64,000 nt of DNA from Sporosarcina cyprini (GCF_022048975.1 NZ_JAKMHX010000030.1:372001-436000), one strand, 5' to 3'. Shown: positions 43,946 through 51,544, counted from the first letter of the stretch. Notes: generated by a model not told the origin, from the letters alone. Numbers and translations are program-made.

Positions 43946-43998
43946 ATTCCGTCCTATTATTGATTTATCTCTTCGTTCCTTTGTGGTATAATGAATGA
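43918..43998 (+). CDS. Possible 26-residue hydrophobic membrane peptide
   Basis: Begins MLMDFWTGSNSVLLLIYLFV and ends PLWYNE: one membrane helix, with GGGAGAGG six bases before the ATG. Size and make-up resemble type I toxin or holin-like peptides of Bacillus prophages. No promoter in front is clear, and an extended -10 lies within its 3' end, so it may not be translated. Confidence 0.4.
   Translation: MLMDFWTGSNSVLLLIYLFVPLWYNE
43984..43992 (+). promoter_or_regulatory. Extended -10 promoter of a short plus-strand transcript
   Basis: TGGTATAAT, a full extended -10. Transcription would begin near 43999 and end at the terminator at 44014-44049, giving an RNA of about 50 nt. Confidence 0.65.
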
Positions 43999-44049
43999 AA
44001 CACAACAAGCTTTAGCTGATTGACACGGCCATGTCATTCGGCTTTTTTT
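43999..44049 (+). ncRNA. Predicted ~50-nt small RNA ending in a terminator hairpin
   Basis: Downstream of the extended -10. Stem AGCTGATTGACA / TGTCATTCGGCT (one mismatch, one G-T) with loop CGGCCA and T7 after it. Almost the whole transcript is the hairpin. It runs against the early operon and points at the 3' end of the HTH gene at 44065, so it could be a short regulatory RNA. Confidence 0.5.
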
Positions 44050-44064
44050 ATTTTCTTTTTTCAT

Positions 44065-44367
44065 TCATAACCCTCCATTCATGAAACTTATAAAACCTCC
44101 TACTACTTTTGTTAGCGATTCAACTAACATAAAAATATCAACTCCATTAATTAGATACATTCCGGCTTCCATACCAGCTGTGTTTGTCAATCTGATTTGA
44201 TGAGTAGCGATTTTGAGCCATCGAATAAAATCCTCCGTTACCAATGCCATTTGGTTGCGCTCGACTTTTGATATAGTACTTCGGGATATATTGATTAACG
44301 GGGACATATCCTCTTGTGTTAATCCAGCGTCTTTCCGCGCTTGGCGCAAGAGTTGCCCTACATTCAC
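44065..44367 (-). CDS. XRE-family HTH protein with hydrophobic C-terminus
   Basis: 100 residues. HTH_3 domain (LLRQARKDAGLTQEDMSPLI, ISRSTISKVERNQ) at the N-terminus and a hydrophobic helix (YLINGVDIFMLVESLTKVVGGFISFM region) at the end that could anchor it in the membrane. GTG start chosen because AAGGAGG then has 7-8 base spacing; the ATG two codons earlier sits on that site. A symmetric GTTC/GAAC array lies just upstream. Confidence 0.82.
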   Translation of the reverse strand: MNVGQLLRQARKDAGLTQEDMSPLINISRSTISKVERNQMALVTEDFIRWLKIATHQIRLTNTAGMEAGMYLINGVDIFMLVESLTKVVGGFISFMNGGL

Positions 44368-44386
44368 CGTCATTCCTCCTTCCTAT

Positions 44387-44418
44387 GTTCAAATTCTGAA
44401 CATGTTCATACGTAGAAC
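44387..44418. promoter_or_regulatory. Symmetric GTTC/GAAC operator-like array
   Basis: GTTC-N7-GAAC-AT-GTTC-N7-GAAC, centred on the perfect palindrome TGAACATGTTCA, 20 bases before the HTH gene. The regular 7-2-7 spacing suggests two bound dimers, perhaps of that protein itself. LexA boxes have four bases between half-sites, so this is not a clean SOS box. Confidence 0.5.
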
Positions 44419-44484
44419 AGTATTTTTTTGATTAGCTGGTAAAATTATTTATAGAAGAGATGCATTGCCCCGCATTGAACCTCG

Positions 44485-44682
44485 TTATGAAATCCTGCCT
44501 AATAAAGTGGACTTCATTCGAAGTCTATCATTGACAGTTTTTAATTCTCCCCCAAGCTTAGCCAACAGCCCAATCCGAAACTTTTCAACATCTGTGGATG
44601 GGCTGTTGACGATCGCTTTCATCTCCCCATTCATCCTTTCGATTAACCGTCGTCTATCTTCAAGTAATTTTTTATTGAGCAA
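44485..44682 (-). CDS. Small charged helical phage protein
   Basis: 65 residues from a TTG start, (M)LNKKLLEDRRRLIERMNGEM, then LLAKLGGELKTVNDRLRM. AAAGGAG lies eight bases upstream. It overlaps the end of the upstream small gene by 11 bp. No family recognised. Confidence 0.6.
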   Translation of the reverse strand: MLNKKLLEDRRRLIERMNGEMKAIVNSPSTDVEKFRIGLLAKLGGELKTVNDRLRMKSTLLGRIS

Positions 44683-44836
44683 CCCTCTCACTCCTTTCCG
44701 TTATTGGAGAAACCATGCAACTTATATTTAATGGTTTCATTTTTTTAATAGCTTCATTCAGTTCAGCTTCGGTTCTAATTCCATACTTTTCGAGGGCCTT
44801 CCAAATTTTCTCGCGTTGTACTTCCTCTTTTGGCAT
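44672..44836 (-). CDS. Small hypothetical phage protein
   Basis: 54 residues starting MPKEEVQREKIWKALEKYGI, then RTEAELNEAIKKMKPL. AAGGTGG precedes the ATG. Helical and charged. Shorter than 60 codons; found by reading the gap below the Cro-like gene. Confidence 0.66.
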   Translation of the reverse strand: MPKEEVQREKIWKALEKYGIRTEAELNEAIKKMKPLNISCMVSPITERSERVAQ

Positions 44837-44908
44837 TTCGAGCACCACCTTCGTTAAAGGAATTATTTATCACAGAAACTTGGAATCAATTAAGATTCCT
44901 CTCACCTT

Positions 44909-45151
44909 CTAGCCAACTATCTTACGCAACTTTTGGTTGCTGTTTACTTCAAAAAAAATGGTCCATTCTAAGCAAAGCACCTCAGAAATAGCCTGTGCTA
45001 CTTTAACCGAAGGCTTTCTCTCGCCATTTTCAATCATTCCATAATATTGGCGAGTAATTTTTTCTTTCGATAAAGTTGCGACATCTTCATGGGATAAACC
45101 TTTTTTGTTCCGGGCTTTAATAAGTATTTCTTTCAGCTCTTCTTTCCTCAT
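44909..45151 (-). CDS. Cro-like HTH regulator
   Basis: 80 residues with HTH_3: IKARNKKGLSHEDVATLSKE, ITRQYYGMIENGERKPSVKV. First gene of the leftward early operon, divergent from the CI-like gene, so it takes the Cro place. A perfect operator 15-mer lies within its last codons. Confidence 0.86.
   Translation of the reverse strand: MRKEELKEILIKARNKKGLSHEDVATLSKEKITRQYYGMIENGERKPSVKVAQAISEVLCLEWTIFFEVNSNQKLRKIVG
44926..44940. promoter_or_regulatory. Operator copy inside the cro-like gene
   Basis: GCAACTTTTGGTTGC, identical to the operator at 45167-45181 about 240 bp away. A repressor bound to both could loop the DNA. Confidence 0.65.
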
Positions 45152-45192
45152 AACATCACCACCTTTGCAACTTTTGGTTGCTTCTTGTCATT

Positions 45193-45221
45193 ATCTTAAC
45201 AGCAACTTTTAGTTTCGTCAA
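45193..45221 (-). promoter_or_regulatory. Leftward early promoter (cro side)
   Basis: -35 TTGACG, 17-bp spacer, -10 TAAGAT on the minus strand. An operator site fills the spacer, so the repressor would block it directly. Confidence 0.82.
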
Positions 45222-45246
45222 CAGTTTTTAGCAACTTTTATTTTCT

Positions 45247-45252
45247 TATAAT
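45247..45252 (+). promoter_or_regulatory. Rightward lysogeny promoter -10 (CI side)
   Basis: Perfect TATAAT about 60 bases before the CI-like gene, between two operator sites; the -35 (GTTTTT) is poor, which would fit positive control by the repressor. Confidence 0.5.
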
Positions 45253-45312
45253 GCATGCAACTCATTGTTGCTATACAATGATAGTAAATACATGTAAAGA
45301 GAGGGGCTCCTA

Positions 45313-45726
45313 ATGTTCGCGGACAGGTTAAAAAGACTACGGCAAAATAAAAAGTTATCACAACAGGAAATGGCTGACTTCTTAGGCATATCCCGTCAAG
45401 GCTATGGTAAGTATGAGAACGGCAGTAGTCAGCCGTCTTTTGAGATGTTGGAAAAATTATCAACATACTTTGGAGTATCCACCGACTATTTACTTGGAAC
45501 CTCTGAGAACAAGGCGAAAGTTGCTGGACAAGAAATAAGTCTGTCAGAAGAAGAGTTTGTCTTGTTTAACGAACTTAAAAAACATCCGATTATGCTACAT
45601 GATTTAGCAACCGATCCAGAACGTAAAGTGAAAGAACTAATTAAGTTGTACAAAATGAAAAAGATGTTTTTGGATGAGGATGATGATGAAGACCCGGGAG
45701 ACGGATTTGGATCACTGAAAGATTAA
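45313..45726 (+). CDS. CI-like repressor (XRE family)
   Basis: 137 residues. HTH_3 at residues 3-60 (LKRLRQNKKLSQQEMADFLGISRQGYGKYENG region), then a C-terminal dimerisation region and a very acidic end (LDEDDDEDPGDG). It lacks the LexA-type peptidase domain, so release from repression probably goes through the ImmA-like neighbour or an antirepressor. AGAGAGGGG precedes the ATG. Confidence 0.88.
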   Translation: MFADRLKRLRQNKKLSQQEMADFLGISRQGYGKYENGSSQPSFEMLEKLSTYFGVSTDYLLGTSENKAKVAGQEISLSEEEFVLFNELKKHPIMLHDLATDPERKVKELIKLYKMKKMFLDEDDDEDPGDGFGSLKD

Positions 45727-45788
45727 GTGTAATTTAAATGCGATGAACTACGGAACACAAACTACATTTCCGAACAGATAAAAAGGCC

Positions 45789-46391
45789 GTGATTCATATA
45801 ATTCATTTACAACATAGACAGCAGCATACCGATTACTGGGAAGAACGTGCTGAAAAAGTTCTTTCTAATTTAAATCTCTTGTATCCGGATGAAATCGATA
45901 TTGGTCATATTTGCTGGTTGTATGGGATTCAAATATTACCTTTAGATGTTCCCTTTTTGGAGTATTGTGGTGTAGAGATAGAGAATTTAGAGGGAACAAA
46001 AGCATTTTCAATCCCTAAAGAAAAAGATCGAAGAGGAACCATTTTTTTAAAAGAAAACTTGCCTCATGTTGAGAGGAAGCTACTTATCGCAGAGGAGTTT
46101 TGCCATCTATATGCTCACTACTCCTCTCAATTAAGTATAGATGAATACATATTGGCTAAAAATGAACACCAAGCGAAGAGGATGTCAGCTTACCTGCTGA
46201 TGCCTATACGTTTTTTAGAAAAAGTGTATGATGAAGCTCTAGACGAAGCCGTGTTGATTAGCGACATAGCTGATTACTTTTTTGTCACTGAAGAGTTTGC
46301 TCATTATCGTCTGAAATTAATTTTTAAACATAAAGTGGATGCTATTACATCATTACGAGGAAAAATCGGGACATTTGAATGGATAAATTAG
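45789..46391 (+). CDS. immA: ImmA/IrrE-like protein with altered zinc motif
   Basis: 200 residues. The family region ERKLLIAEEFCHLYAHYSSQ replaces the usual HExxH by EEFCH: the first zinc His is Glu. AKRMSAYLLMPIRFLEKVYDE, the conserved block after the motif, is intact. In ICEBs1 ImmA cleaves the ImmR repressor; here catalysis may be changed or lost. Start GTG has only a weak AAAAGG site nearby. Confidence 0.82.
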   Translation: MIHIIHLQHRQQHTDYWEERAEKVLSNLNLLYPDEIDIGHICWLYGIQILPLDVPFLEYCGVEIENLEGTKAFSIPKEKDRRGTIFLKENLPHVERKLLIAEEFCHLYAHYSSQLSIDEYILAKNEHQAKRMSAYLLMPIRFLEKVYDEALDEAVLISDIADYFFVTEEFAHYRLKLIFKHKVDAITSLRGKIGTFEWIN

Positions 46392-46506
46392 TAATTTAAC
46401 TCGCCATTGATAAGGTGAGTTTTATTTTCAATGAAAAAAGAACATACATTCTCTGTCTCTATATATTGAAACCTAATTAGTTCAGAGATATGAAAGGAGC
46501 ATTATT

Positions 46507-48414
46507 ATGGCTTACAAAAAAGCTGCATTATATGTGCGGGTAAGTACGCTTCACCAAATTGATAAAGACTCTCTCCCGTTCCAGCGCCAAGAATTAACGA
46601 ATTACGCTAAGTATGCTCTTAATATCGAGGACATCGAAATCTTTGAAGACGCTGGATATTCAGCTAAGAATACAGATCGACCCAAATACCAGCAGATGAT
46701 GAAAAGAATACGAGCTGGTGAATTCACACACTTGATCGTCTGGAAGATTGACCGAATCTCAAGGAACCTAAAGGACTTTTCGGAGATGTATGAAGAACTA
46801 AAAGAATGTAAAGTGACCTTCGTTTCTAAAAATGAACAGTTTGACACTTCGACTGCTATGGGCGAAGCAATGTTAAAAATCATTTTAGTTTTCGCTGAGC
46901 TAGAACGTAAATTAACTGCAGAGCGTGTTTTTTCCATCATGCTTTCACGTGCTGAAAAAGGTTTGTGGAATGGCGCTACCGTTCCATTAGGGTTCGTCTG
47001 GTCGGAAGAAAAGAAGTTTCCTGTAGAAGAGCCGGAGGAAGTGGCTATTGTACAGCATATATATAGCCTGTACGAGCAGACACGTTCCACTTTGAAGGTT
47101 GCCTATCAGTTGAATGAGAAGGCCATTAAAACGAAGCGTGGAGGCCAGTGGACAGCTAAGACAGTTCGTGACATTCTTCGCAATCCTTTTTATATTGGAA
47201 CATACCGTTATAACATGCGAGAAAGTGCTGGTAGTAGGCGCATGAAAGATAAAGATGAATGGATCGTGGTTGAAGATAATCATCCTGCAATCATTGACAA
47301 AGAGCAGTATAAGCGTGTGAATAAATTACTTACGGATAACTATCGTGGCTTGACGGATATTCAACGTGCAGACATTCATAAGCATATCTTTTCTAAGATG
47401 ATCTATTGCGGTAACTGCAATGCCTTGCTAACATCTGGTTTAGATTCAGCACGACAAGACGGTTATCGCCCTTCCCGATACACCTGTGTTACATCTGGTG
47501 GTTCCAAACGATGCAGCAACTACGTAAGCGATATTATTATAGGGCCATTTGTTTTCAACTATGTATCGAATATGATTCGTTTGCAGGAACGAATCACACC
47601 TAAACATTCAATTCGCGATATGGAGCGCGCACTGCTGCGTGGGAGCGCTTTTGTCGATGTGATAGGCATAGACAGCGAGTCGCTAAAAGAAACGTATTAC
47701 GCGCTCACACATGGCATTTCAGAGCAAGATTATTTGTCGACCACAAATAATGACATTTCAATATCCAGCTTCGAAGTTGAACGAATGGAGAAAGAGAAGA
47801 AAAAATTTGAAACAGCATTATCGCGTTTAGAAGATTTGTATCTATTTGGTGAGGATGGAATCAGTCAGAAAGATTATATTTTTAAGAAACGCGATATTCA
47901 AAAGAAATTAGAAGCAATTGAAACGGATATTAATTCTTTACAACAAAACGATGAAAAGTTAAGTGATGCATTCATCGACAATGCTCAACACTTTTTAATT
48001 ACAAAAGAAATGCAGCAAGTGAGGAACGTTGATTATCGGACTTTGCATGATACTGTCGGCCGAGAGTCTCTATCCGATTTTATACACACAATCATCGATC
48101 GTATTGTCGTAGCAGATAAACGCGTGCAATCGATCACATTCAAAAACGGCATCACCCATACTTTTGCGTACAAGGCGCTGCTGGATAGCAAAGGTGCTGC
48201 ATCTTCGAGGATGCAGTATAAGGAATACGAGCGGGCTGTTCTGGAGTACCTGAAAGTAAACGGACCAGCATCACGCAGTGATCTTCAAAAGGCAACGAAC
48301 ATTTCACGTGATGGTTTTTATAAGTTGCTGGCCGAATTAATTGAACGTGAGGAAGTCGTGAAAACTGGTCAATCCACGCGAACACGCTACGAATACAAAG
48401 AAAAACTCACTTGA
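46507..48414 (+). CDS. int: Large serine integrase
   Basis: 635 residues. Resolvase domain with the Ser nucleophile in LYVRVSTLHQ (Ser13), FEDAGYSAKNTDRP and HLIVWKIDRISRN; a recombinase domain (about 165-290); a zinc ribbon domain with CGNC and a second Cys pair (CVTSGGSKRC); a coiled coil (about 425-480). The last 75 residues form an unusual winged-helix extension (YEREYLKVNGP-like EYERAVLEYLKVNGPASRSD, then LLAELIEREEVV). It lies next to attR, directly beside its recombination site in mtaB. Confidence 0.95.
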   Translation: MAYKKAALYVRVSTLHQIDKDSLPFQRQELTNYAKYALNIEDIEIFEDAGYSAKNTDRPKYQQMMKRIRAGEFTHLIVWKIDRISRNLKDFSEMYEELKECKVTFVSKNEQFDTSTAMGEAMLKIILVFAELERKLTAERVFSIMLSRAEKGLWNGATVPLGFVWSEEKKFPVEEPEEVAIVQHIYSLYEQTRSTLKVAYQLNEKAIKTKRGGQWTAKTVRDILRNPFYIGTYRYNMRESAGSRRMKDKDEWIVVEDNHPAIIDKEQYKRVNKLLTDNYRGLTDIQRADIHKHIFSKMIYCGNCNALLTSGLDSARQDGYRPSRYTCVTSGGSKRCSNYVSDIIIGPFVFNYVSNMIRLQERITPKHSIRDMERALLRGSAFVDVIGIDSESLKETYYALTHGISEQDYLSTTNNDISISSFEVERMEKEKKKFETALSRLEDLYLFGEDGISQKDYIFKKRDIQKKLEAIETDINSLQQNDEKLSDAFIDNAQHFLITKEMQQVRNVDYRTLHDTVGRESLSDFIHTIIDRIVVADKRVQSITFKNGITHTFAYKALLDSKGAASSRMQYKEYERAVLEYLKVNGPASRSDLQKATNISRDGFYKLLAELIEREEVVKTGQSTRTRYEYKEKLT

Positions 48415-48437
48415 AATGATGTTTTCAAGTGAGTTTT
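48402..48437. terminator. Bidirectional terminator after the integrase gene
   Basis: AAAACTCACTTGAAA and TTTTCAAGTGAGTTTT pair almost perfectly around a short loop. The left arm encodes the last residues of the integrase. On the minus strand it would end read-through from rsmE, which underlines that mtaB is cut off from its old operon. Confidence 0.88.
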
Positions 48438-48471
48438 GCCAAGAGGATGAAGCCTTGATGCTATTGAATTC

Positions 48472-48534
48472 CTACGCAATCATATCTATGTGTACGACCC
48501 CACAGCCTAATGTATGGAAAGCGACTGAAGACAT
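48472..48534 (-). pseudogene. mtaB: Displaced native 5' end of mtaB
   Basis: ATG with GAGGTGAG about 9 bases upstream, reading MSSVAFHTLGC and then GVVHIDMIA to a TAG. The first 11 residues match the standard MtaB start (B. subtilis YqeV starts MATVAFHTLGCKVN). The nine that follow are phage DNA. It starts 16 bp after the rsmE stop, so the host operon was rsmE-mtaB before integration. It should now give only a 20-residue peptide. Confidence 0.9.
48486..48521 (-). other. Prophage right junction (attR)
   Basis: Minus-strand reading: host CTTTCCATACATTAGGC, central TG (48504-48503), then phage TGGGGTC and the arm GTACACATAG. Joined with the phage arm at attL (CTATGTATAC) the reconstructed attP has inverted arms matching in 9 of 10 positions with TG at the exact centre. 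Confidence 0.82.
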
Positions 48535-48550
48535 CAGCTGCTCACCTCTT

Positions 48551-49294
48551 TCATTCAAATTCGTAAGACATGGCGGACAATACATATAGCGGCGCTGTCT
48601 CCGTCCGCAAAATGCGCGGTCCGAGTGAAACGGATAGGAAACCCGCACTCTTCAGCAATTCCGCTTCTTTTCTTGATATTCCGCCTTCCGGACCAAAAAC
48701 AACGAGTACCGATTGTTTATGATACACGTTTTTCAAGCGGTCTGCAATCCTATTGGGCTCATTGCTTTTGGCATCTTCCTCATCAGCTACAAGTAACACA
48801 TCGTAGCGGGACGCCTCAGCAAGCAAATTTTTAAAGGAGACGGGTTCTTTCACTTCCGGGATGACCGTCCGGTGGCATTGCTCTGCCGCTTCTTTTGCGA
48901 TTTTTTGAAGCCGCTCCACTTTTTTGCCGCCTTTTTTCGCATCCCACTTGACGATAGAACGTTCGGCTTCAAATGGCAGAAGGGCTGTCATCCCGAGCTC
49001 CGTTCCTTTTTGGACGATAAAATCAAGCTTGTCGCCTTTAGGCAATCCGCAAGCGATTGAAACGGAAACCGGCATTTCCCGGTTTGGGAGAAGGCTATCG
49101 GGGTTCCGTTTCACCCGAACACCTTCCGTTGTTACTTCCAATATGCTCGAAACATAAGCTGCGTTTTCAGAAACAGCTATGATGGAATCTCCAGCAGCCA
49201 TGCGCATGACACGGCTAATATGCTTCGCGTCTTCCCCTTCGATCCACGACTCATCGTTCTGGTCAAATGGAGTAGTTAAAAAATACCGCTGCAC
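48551..49294 (-). CDS. rsmE: 16S rRNA m3U1498 methyltransferase RsmE
   Basis: 247 residues: LPKGDKLDFIVQKGTELGM, FGPEGGIS and LGPRILRTETAPLYVLSAMSYE are SPOUT-fold RsmE signatures, and an N-terminal PUA-like part precedes them. Start GTG (VQRYFLTTPFD) with AAAGGCGAG upstream, 4 bp after prmA. Its C-terminus seems intact. Confidence 0.95.
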   Translation of the reverse strand: MQRYFLTTPFDQNDESWIEGEDAKHISRVMRMAAGDSIIAVSENAAYVSSILEVTTEGVRVKRNPDSLLPNREMPVSVSIACGLPKGDKLDFIVQKGTELGMTALLPFEAERSIVKWDAKKGGKKVERLQKIAKEAAEQCHRTVIPEVKEPVSFKNLLAEASRYDVLLVADEEDAKSNEPNRIADRLKNVYHKQSVLVVFGPEGGISRKEAELLKSAGFLSVSLGPRILRTETAPLYVLSAMSYEFE

Positions 49295-49298
49295 GCTG

Positions 49299-50243
49299 TC
49301 ACTCGCCTTTCTTTCGGGCAATGATGGCAACCCAGTCTTCCATCAGGACGGTTTCCACGATTTCAAACCCTTTGTCGACGAGATCATCGCGTACCAAATC
49401 TCTCTTTTGGGCGATAATGCCGGAAACAATGAAAAGACCGTCATTTGGCAATAAAGAATAAGCATCCCCTGTAAATGTCAGGATGACCTCCGCCAGAATG
49501 TTCGCAACGATAATATCCGCAGGCTCTTTTACAGTATCCAGCAGATTGCCGTGAGCGACTTCCACAACATCGGACGCATGATTCAATTCGATGTTTTCTT
49601 TGGCAGCCTGAACCGCCACTTCATCTAAATCAAGAGCGTGAACATGTGAAGCTCCTAGCATCGCAGCCCCGATGGCCAACACGCCTGAACCAGTTCCGAC
49701 ATCAACTACTTTGCAGCCTTTGGTTACATATTTCTCCAATGCTTGCAGGCAAAGGACTGTTGTCGGATGAGTCCCTGTACCGAATGCCATACCTGGGTCC
49801 AACTCTATGATCAGTTCATCCGTTACAACAGGTTCATATTCTTCCCACGTCGGAACAATTGTGAATCGATTTGAGATTTTAACTGGATGATAATACTTTT
49901 TCCATGCAGTTGCCCAGTCCTCTTCATCCACTTCATTTGTTTGAATGGTGTTATCGCCAATGTCGATGCCGAACTGCCTTAGATTCTCGATGGATTCCTT
50001 TATTTCTCCAACTGTTTCAATCAAGAAACTATTTACAGGCAAATAGGCTTTCACGATAACACCTTCCGCTGGAAAATCCTCTCGATTCAAGTCATAGATT
50101 TCGCCAAAACGGTTTTCGTGTACTCGATCTGGTTCATTCGAATCCTCGATGACTACACCGCTTGCCCCGGCTTCGTGCAGAATATTAGCAACCGCTTCAG
50201 TCGCCTCATGTGTCGTATGGATGGAAATCTCTGACCATTTCAA
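49299..50243 (-). CDS. prmA: Ribosomal protein L11 methyltransferase PrmA
   Basis: 314 residues. The SAM-binding [19 protein letters not shown], acidic loop LDLDEVAV and NILAEVI are typical. The N-terminal domain ([20 protein letters not shown]) binds L11. Follows dnaJ by 15 bp in the heat-shock operon. Confidence 0.96.
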   Translation of the reverse strand: MKWSEISIHTTHEATEAVANILHEAGASGVVIEDSNEPDRVHENRFGEIYDLNREDFPAEGVIVKAYLPVNSFLIETVGEIKESIENLRQFGIDIGDNTIQTNEVDEEDWATAWKKYYHPVKISNRFTIVPTWEEYEPVVTDELIIELDPGMAFGTGTHPTTVLCLQALEKYVTKGCKVVDVGTGSGVLAIGAAMLGASHVHALDLDEVAVQAAKENIELNHASDVVEVAHGNLLDTVKEPADIIVANILAEVILTFTGDAYSLLPNDGLFIVSGIIAQKRDLVRDDLVDKGFEIVETVLMEDWVAIIARKKGE

Positions 50244-50258
50244 CTTCGTTCAACCCTT

Positions 50259-51389
50259 TCAATCGCCTTTTATTGTCCGCTTGATTTTATCAAAAAGTGA
50301 GCTCGAATACTCGTCTGGCGAATTGCCATCGATTGAGGCGAATTCACGCATCAATTCTTTTTGTTTTTCCGTCATCTTTTTAGGCGTCACGACTTTCACG
50401 ATGACGTGCTGATCTCCCGTTCCATGTCCGTGGACATTTTTGACACCTTTTCCGCGCAGACGGAAATTGGTACCTGTCTGTGTGCCGGCAGGAATTTTCA
50501 ATTTCACGTTTCCATGAATGGTTGGCACTTGTATTTCATCACCTAATGCCACTTGCGGGAATGTCAGCGGAAGCTCCAAGTAAATGTCATCCTCTTCCCG
50601 GACAAATTTATCATGCGGCTTCACGCGGAAAACGATGTATAGATCGCCTGCCGGTCCTCCGTTCACGCCTGCTTCGCCCTGTCCTGAAACACGGAGCCGC
50701 TGCCCATCATCTACGCCAGCAGGAATGGTCACTTTAATTTTTTTCCTTTTTGTCACGCGGCCTGAGCCATGGCATGTTTCACATTTCTCAGGAATGATTT
50801 TTCCTGTTCCTTGACAGTGTGGACATGCTCTTCGGTTGACCATTTGGCCAAGCGGTGTGTTTTGGGTGACAGAAATCTGTCCTGATCCTCCACAGTGCGT
50901 ACAGGTTTTTACTGAAGTACCTTTTTTCGCACCTGTACCGTGGCATGTTTCACATTCTTCCTCACGAGGCAACTCGACTTCAGTCTCTTTTCCGAAAACC
51001 GCTTCCATGAAATCGATGGTCATGGTGTACTGCAAGTCATCGCCTTTTCGTGGAGCATTCGGGTCGCGCCGTCTTGTGCTACCGCCAAAGAAAGTGCTGA
51101 AGATGTCCTCGAAGCCGAAGCCATCCGCTCCTCCTCCGCCGAATCCGCCAAATCCACCAAAACCTTGGTTTGGATCCGCATGGCCGAATTGGTCATATTG
51201 TGCACGTTTTGTATCATCACTGAGTGTTTCGAAAGCCTCTGTCACTTCTTTGAACTTCTCTTCGGCTCCCGCCTCTTTATTCAAATCGGGATGGAATTGC
51301 TTCGAAAGTTTCCGATACGCTTTTCGAATCTCTTCTTTAGTTGCCGATTTGGAAACGCCCAGTACTTCATAATAATCTCGCTTACTCAT
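50259..51389 (-). CDS. dnaJ: Chaperone DnaJ
   Basis: 376 residues: J domain with HPD (KQFHPDLNK), Gly/Phe linker ([18 protein letters not shown]), four CxxCxGxG zinc repeats ([36 protein letters not shown]) and the substrate-binding C-terminal domain. Co-chaperone of DnaK. Confidence 0.98.
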   Translation of the reverse strand: MSKRDYYEVLGVSKSATKEEIRKAYRKLSKQFHPDLNKEAGAEEKFKEVTEAFETLSDDTKRAQYDQFGHADPNQGFGGFGGFGGGGADGFGFEDIFSTFFGGSTRRRDPNAPRKGDDLQYTMTIDFMEAVFGKETEVELPREEECETCHGTGAKKGTSVKTCTHCGGSGQISVTQNTPLGQMVNRRACPHCQGTGKIIPEKCETCHGSGRVTKRKKIKVTIPAGVDDGQRLRVSGQGEAGVNGGPAGDLYIVFRVKPHDKFVREEDDIYLELPLTFPQVALGDEIQVPTIHGNVKLKIPAGTQTGTNFRLRGKGVKNVHGHGTGDQHVIVKVVTPKKMTEKQKELMREFASIDGNSPDEYSSSLFDKIKRTIKGD

Positions 51390-51544
51390 CATTCCACTCT
51401 CCCAAATATCTTTGTCATGCCGAATATACGAAGTAATAATATGCTTCTTGAACGGTACATCGTCCGACGAATTCCCTATATTGTACCATGCAAAGATGTG
51501 ATCCGTTACCCTAAAGCGAATGGTTTACGTACGCTAACAAACGA

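Larger units (their letters stand above)
45167..45271. promoter_or_regulatory. CI/Cro operator region with four GCAAC sites
   Basis: GCAACTTTTGGTTGC (45167-45181), GCAACTTTTAGTTTC (45202-45216), GCAACTTTTATTTTC (45231-45245) and GCAACTCATTGTTGC (45257-45271). The outer two are full GCAAC-N5-GTTGC dyads, the inner two keep one good half. The second lies in the spacer of the leftward promoter and the last two flank the rightward -10. Confidence 0.82.
13431..48503. mobile_element. Apparently complete contractile-tailed prophage, about 35.07 kb, integrated in mtaB
   Basis: Bounded by the direct repeat ATACATTAGG-N-TG, with a large serine integrase next to the right end. All modules of a temperate phage are present: CI/Cro-like switch, replication (DnaD-like, DnaC-like), ArpU regulator, HNH and terminases, HK97-type portal, protease and capsid, Xkd-type tail sheath, tube, tape measure and baseplate, holin and endolysin. 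I saw no frameshift in a core gene apart from the programmed one in the tail chaperone. It looks intact, but inducibility cannot be judged from sequence. Confidence 0.93.

Noticed and set aside
43918..43998. Calling the 26-residue peptide a type I toxin
   Set aside because: Size and hydrophobicity fit, but no promoter in front and no antisense RNA overlapping its 3' end were found, so it is kept only as a low-confidence frame.
13431..48503. CRISPR array or cas genes in the accessory island
   Set aside because: No regularly spaced direct repeats of 25-40 bases and no Cas-like protein seen.
49299..51389. Prophage effect on prmA or dnaJ
   Set aside because: The rest of the heat-shock operon upstream of the insertion is unbroken and keeps its own promoter and CIRCE.
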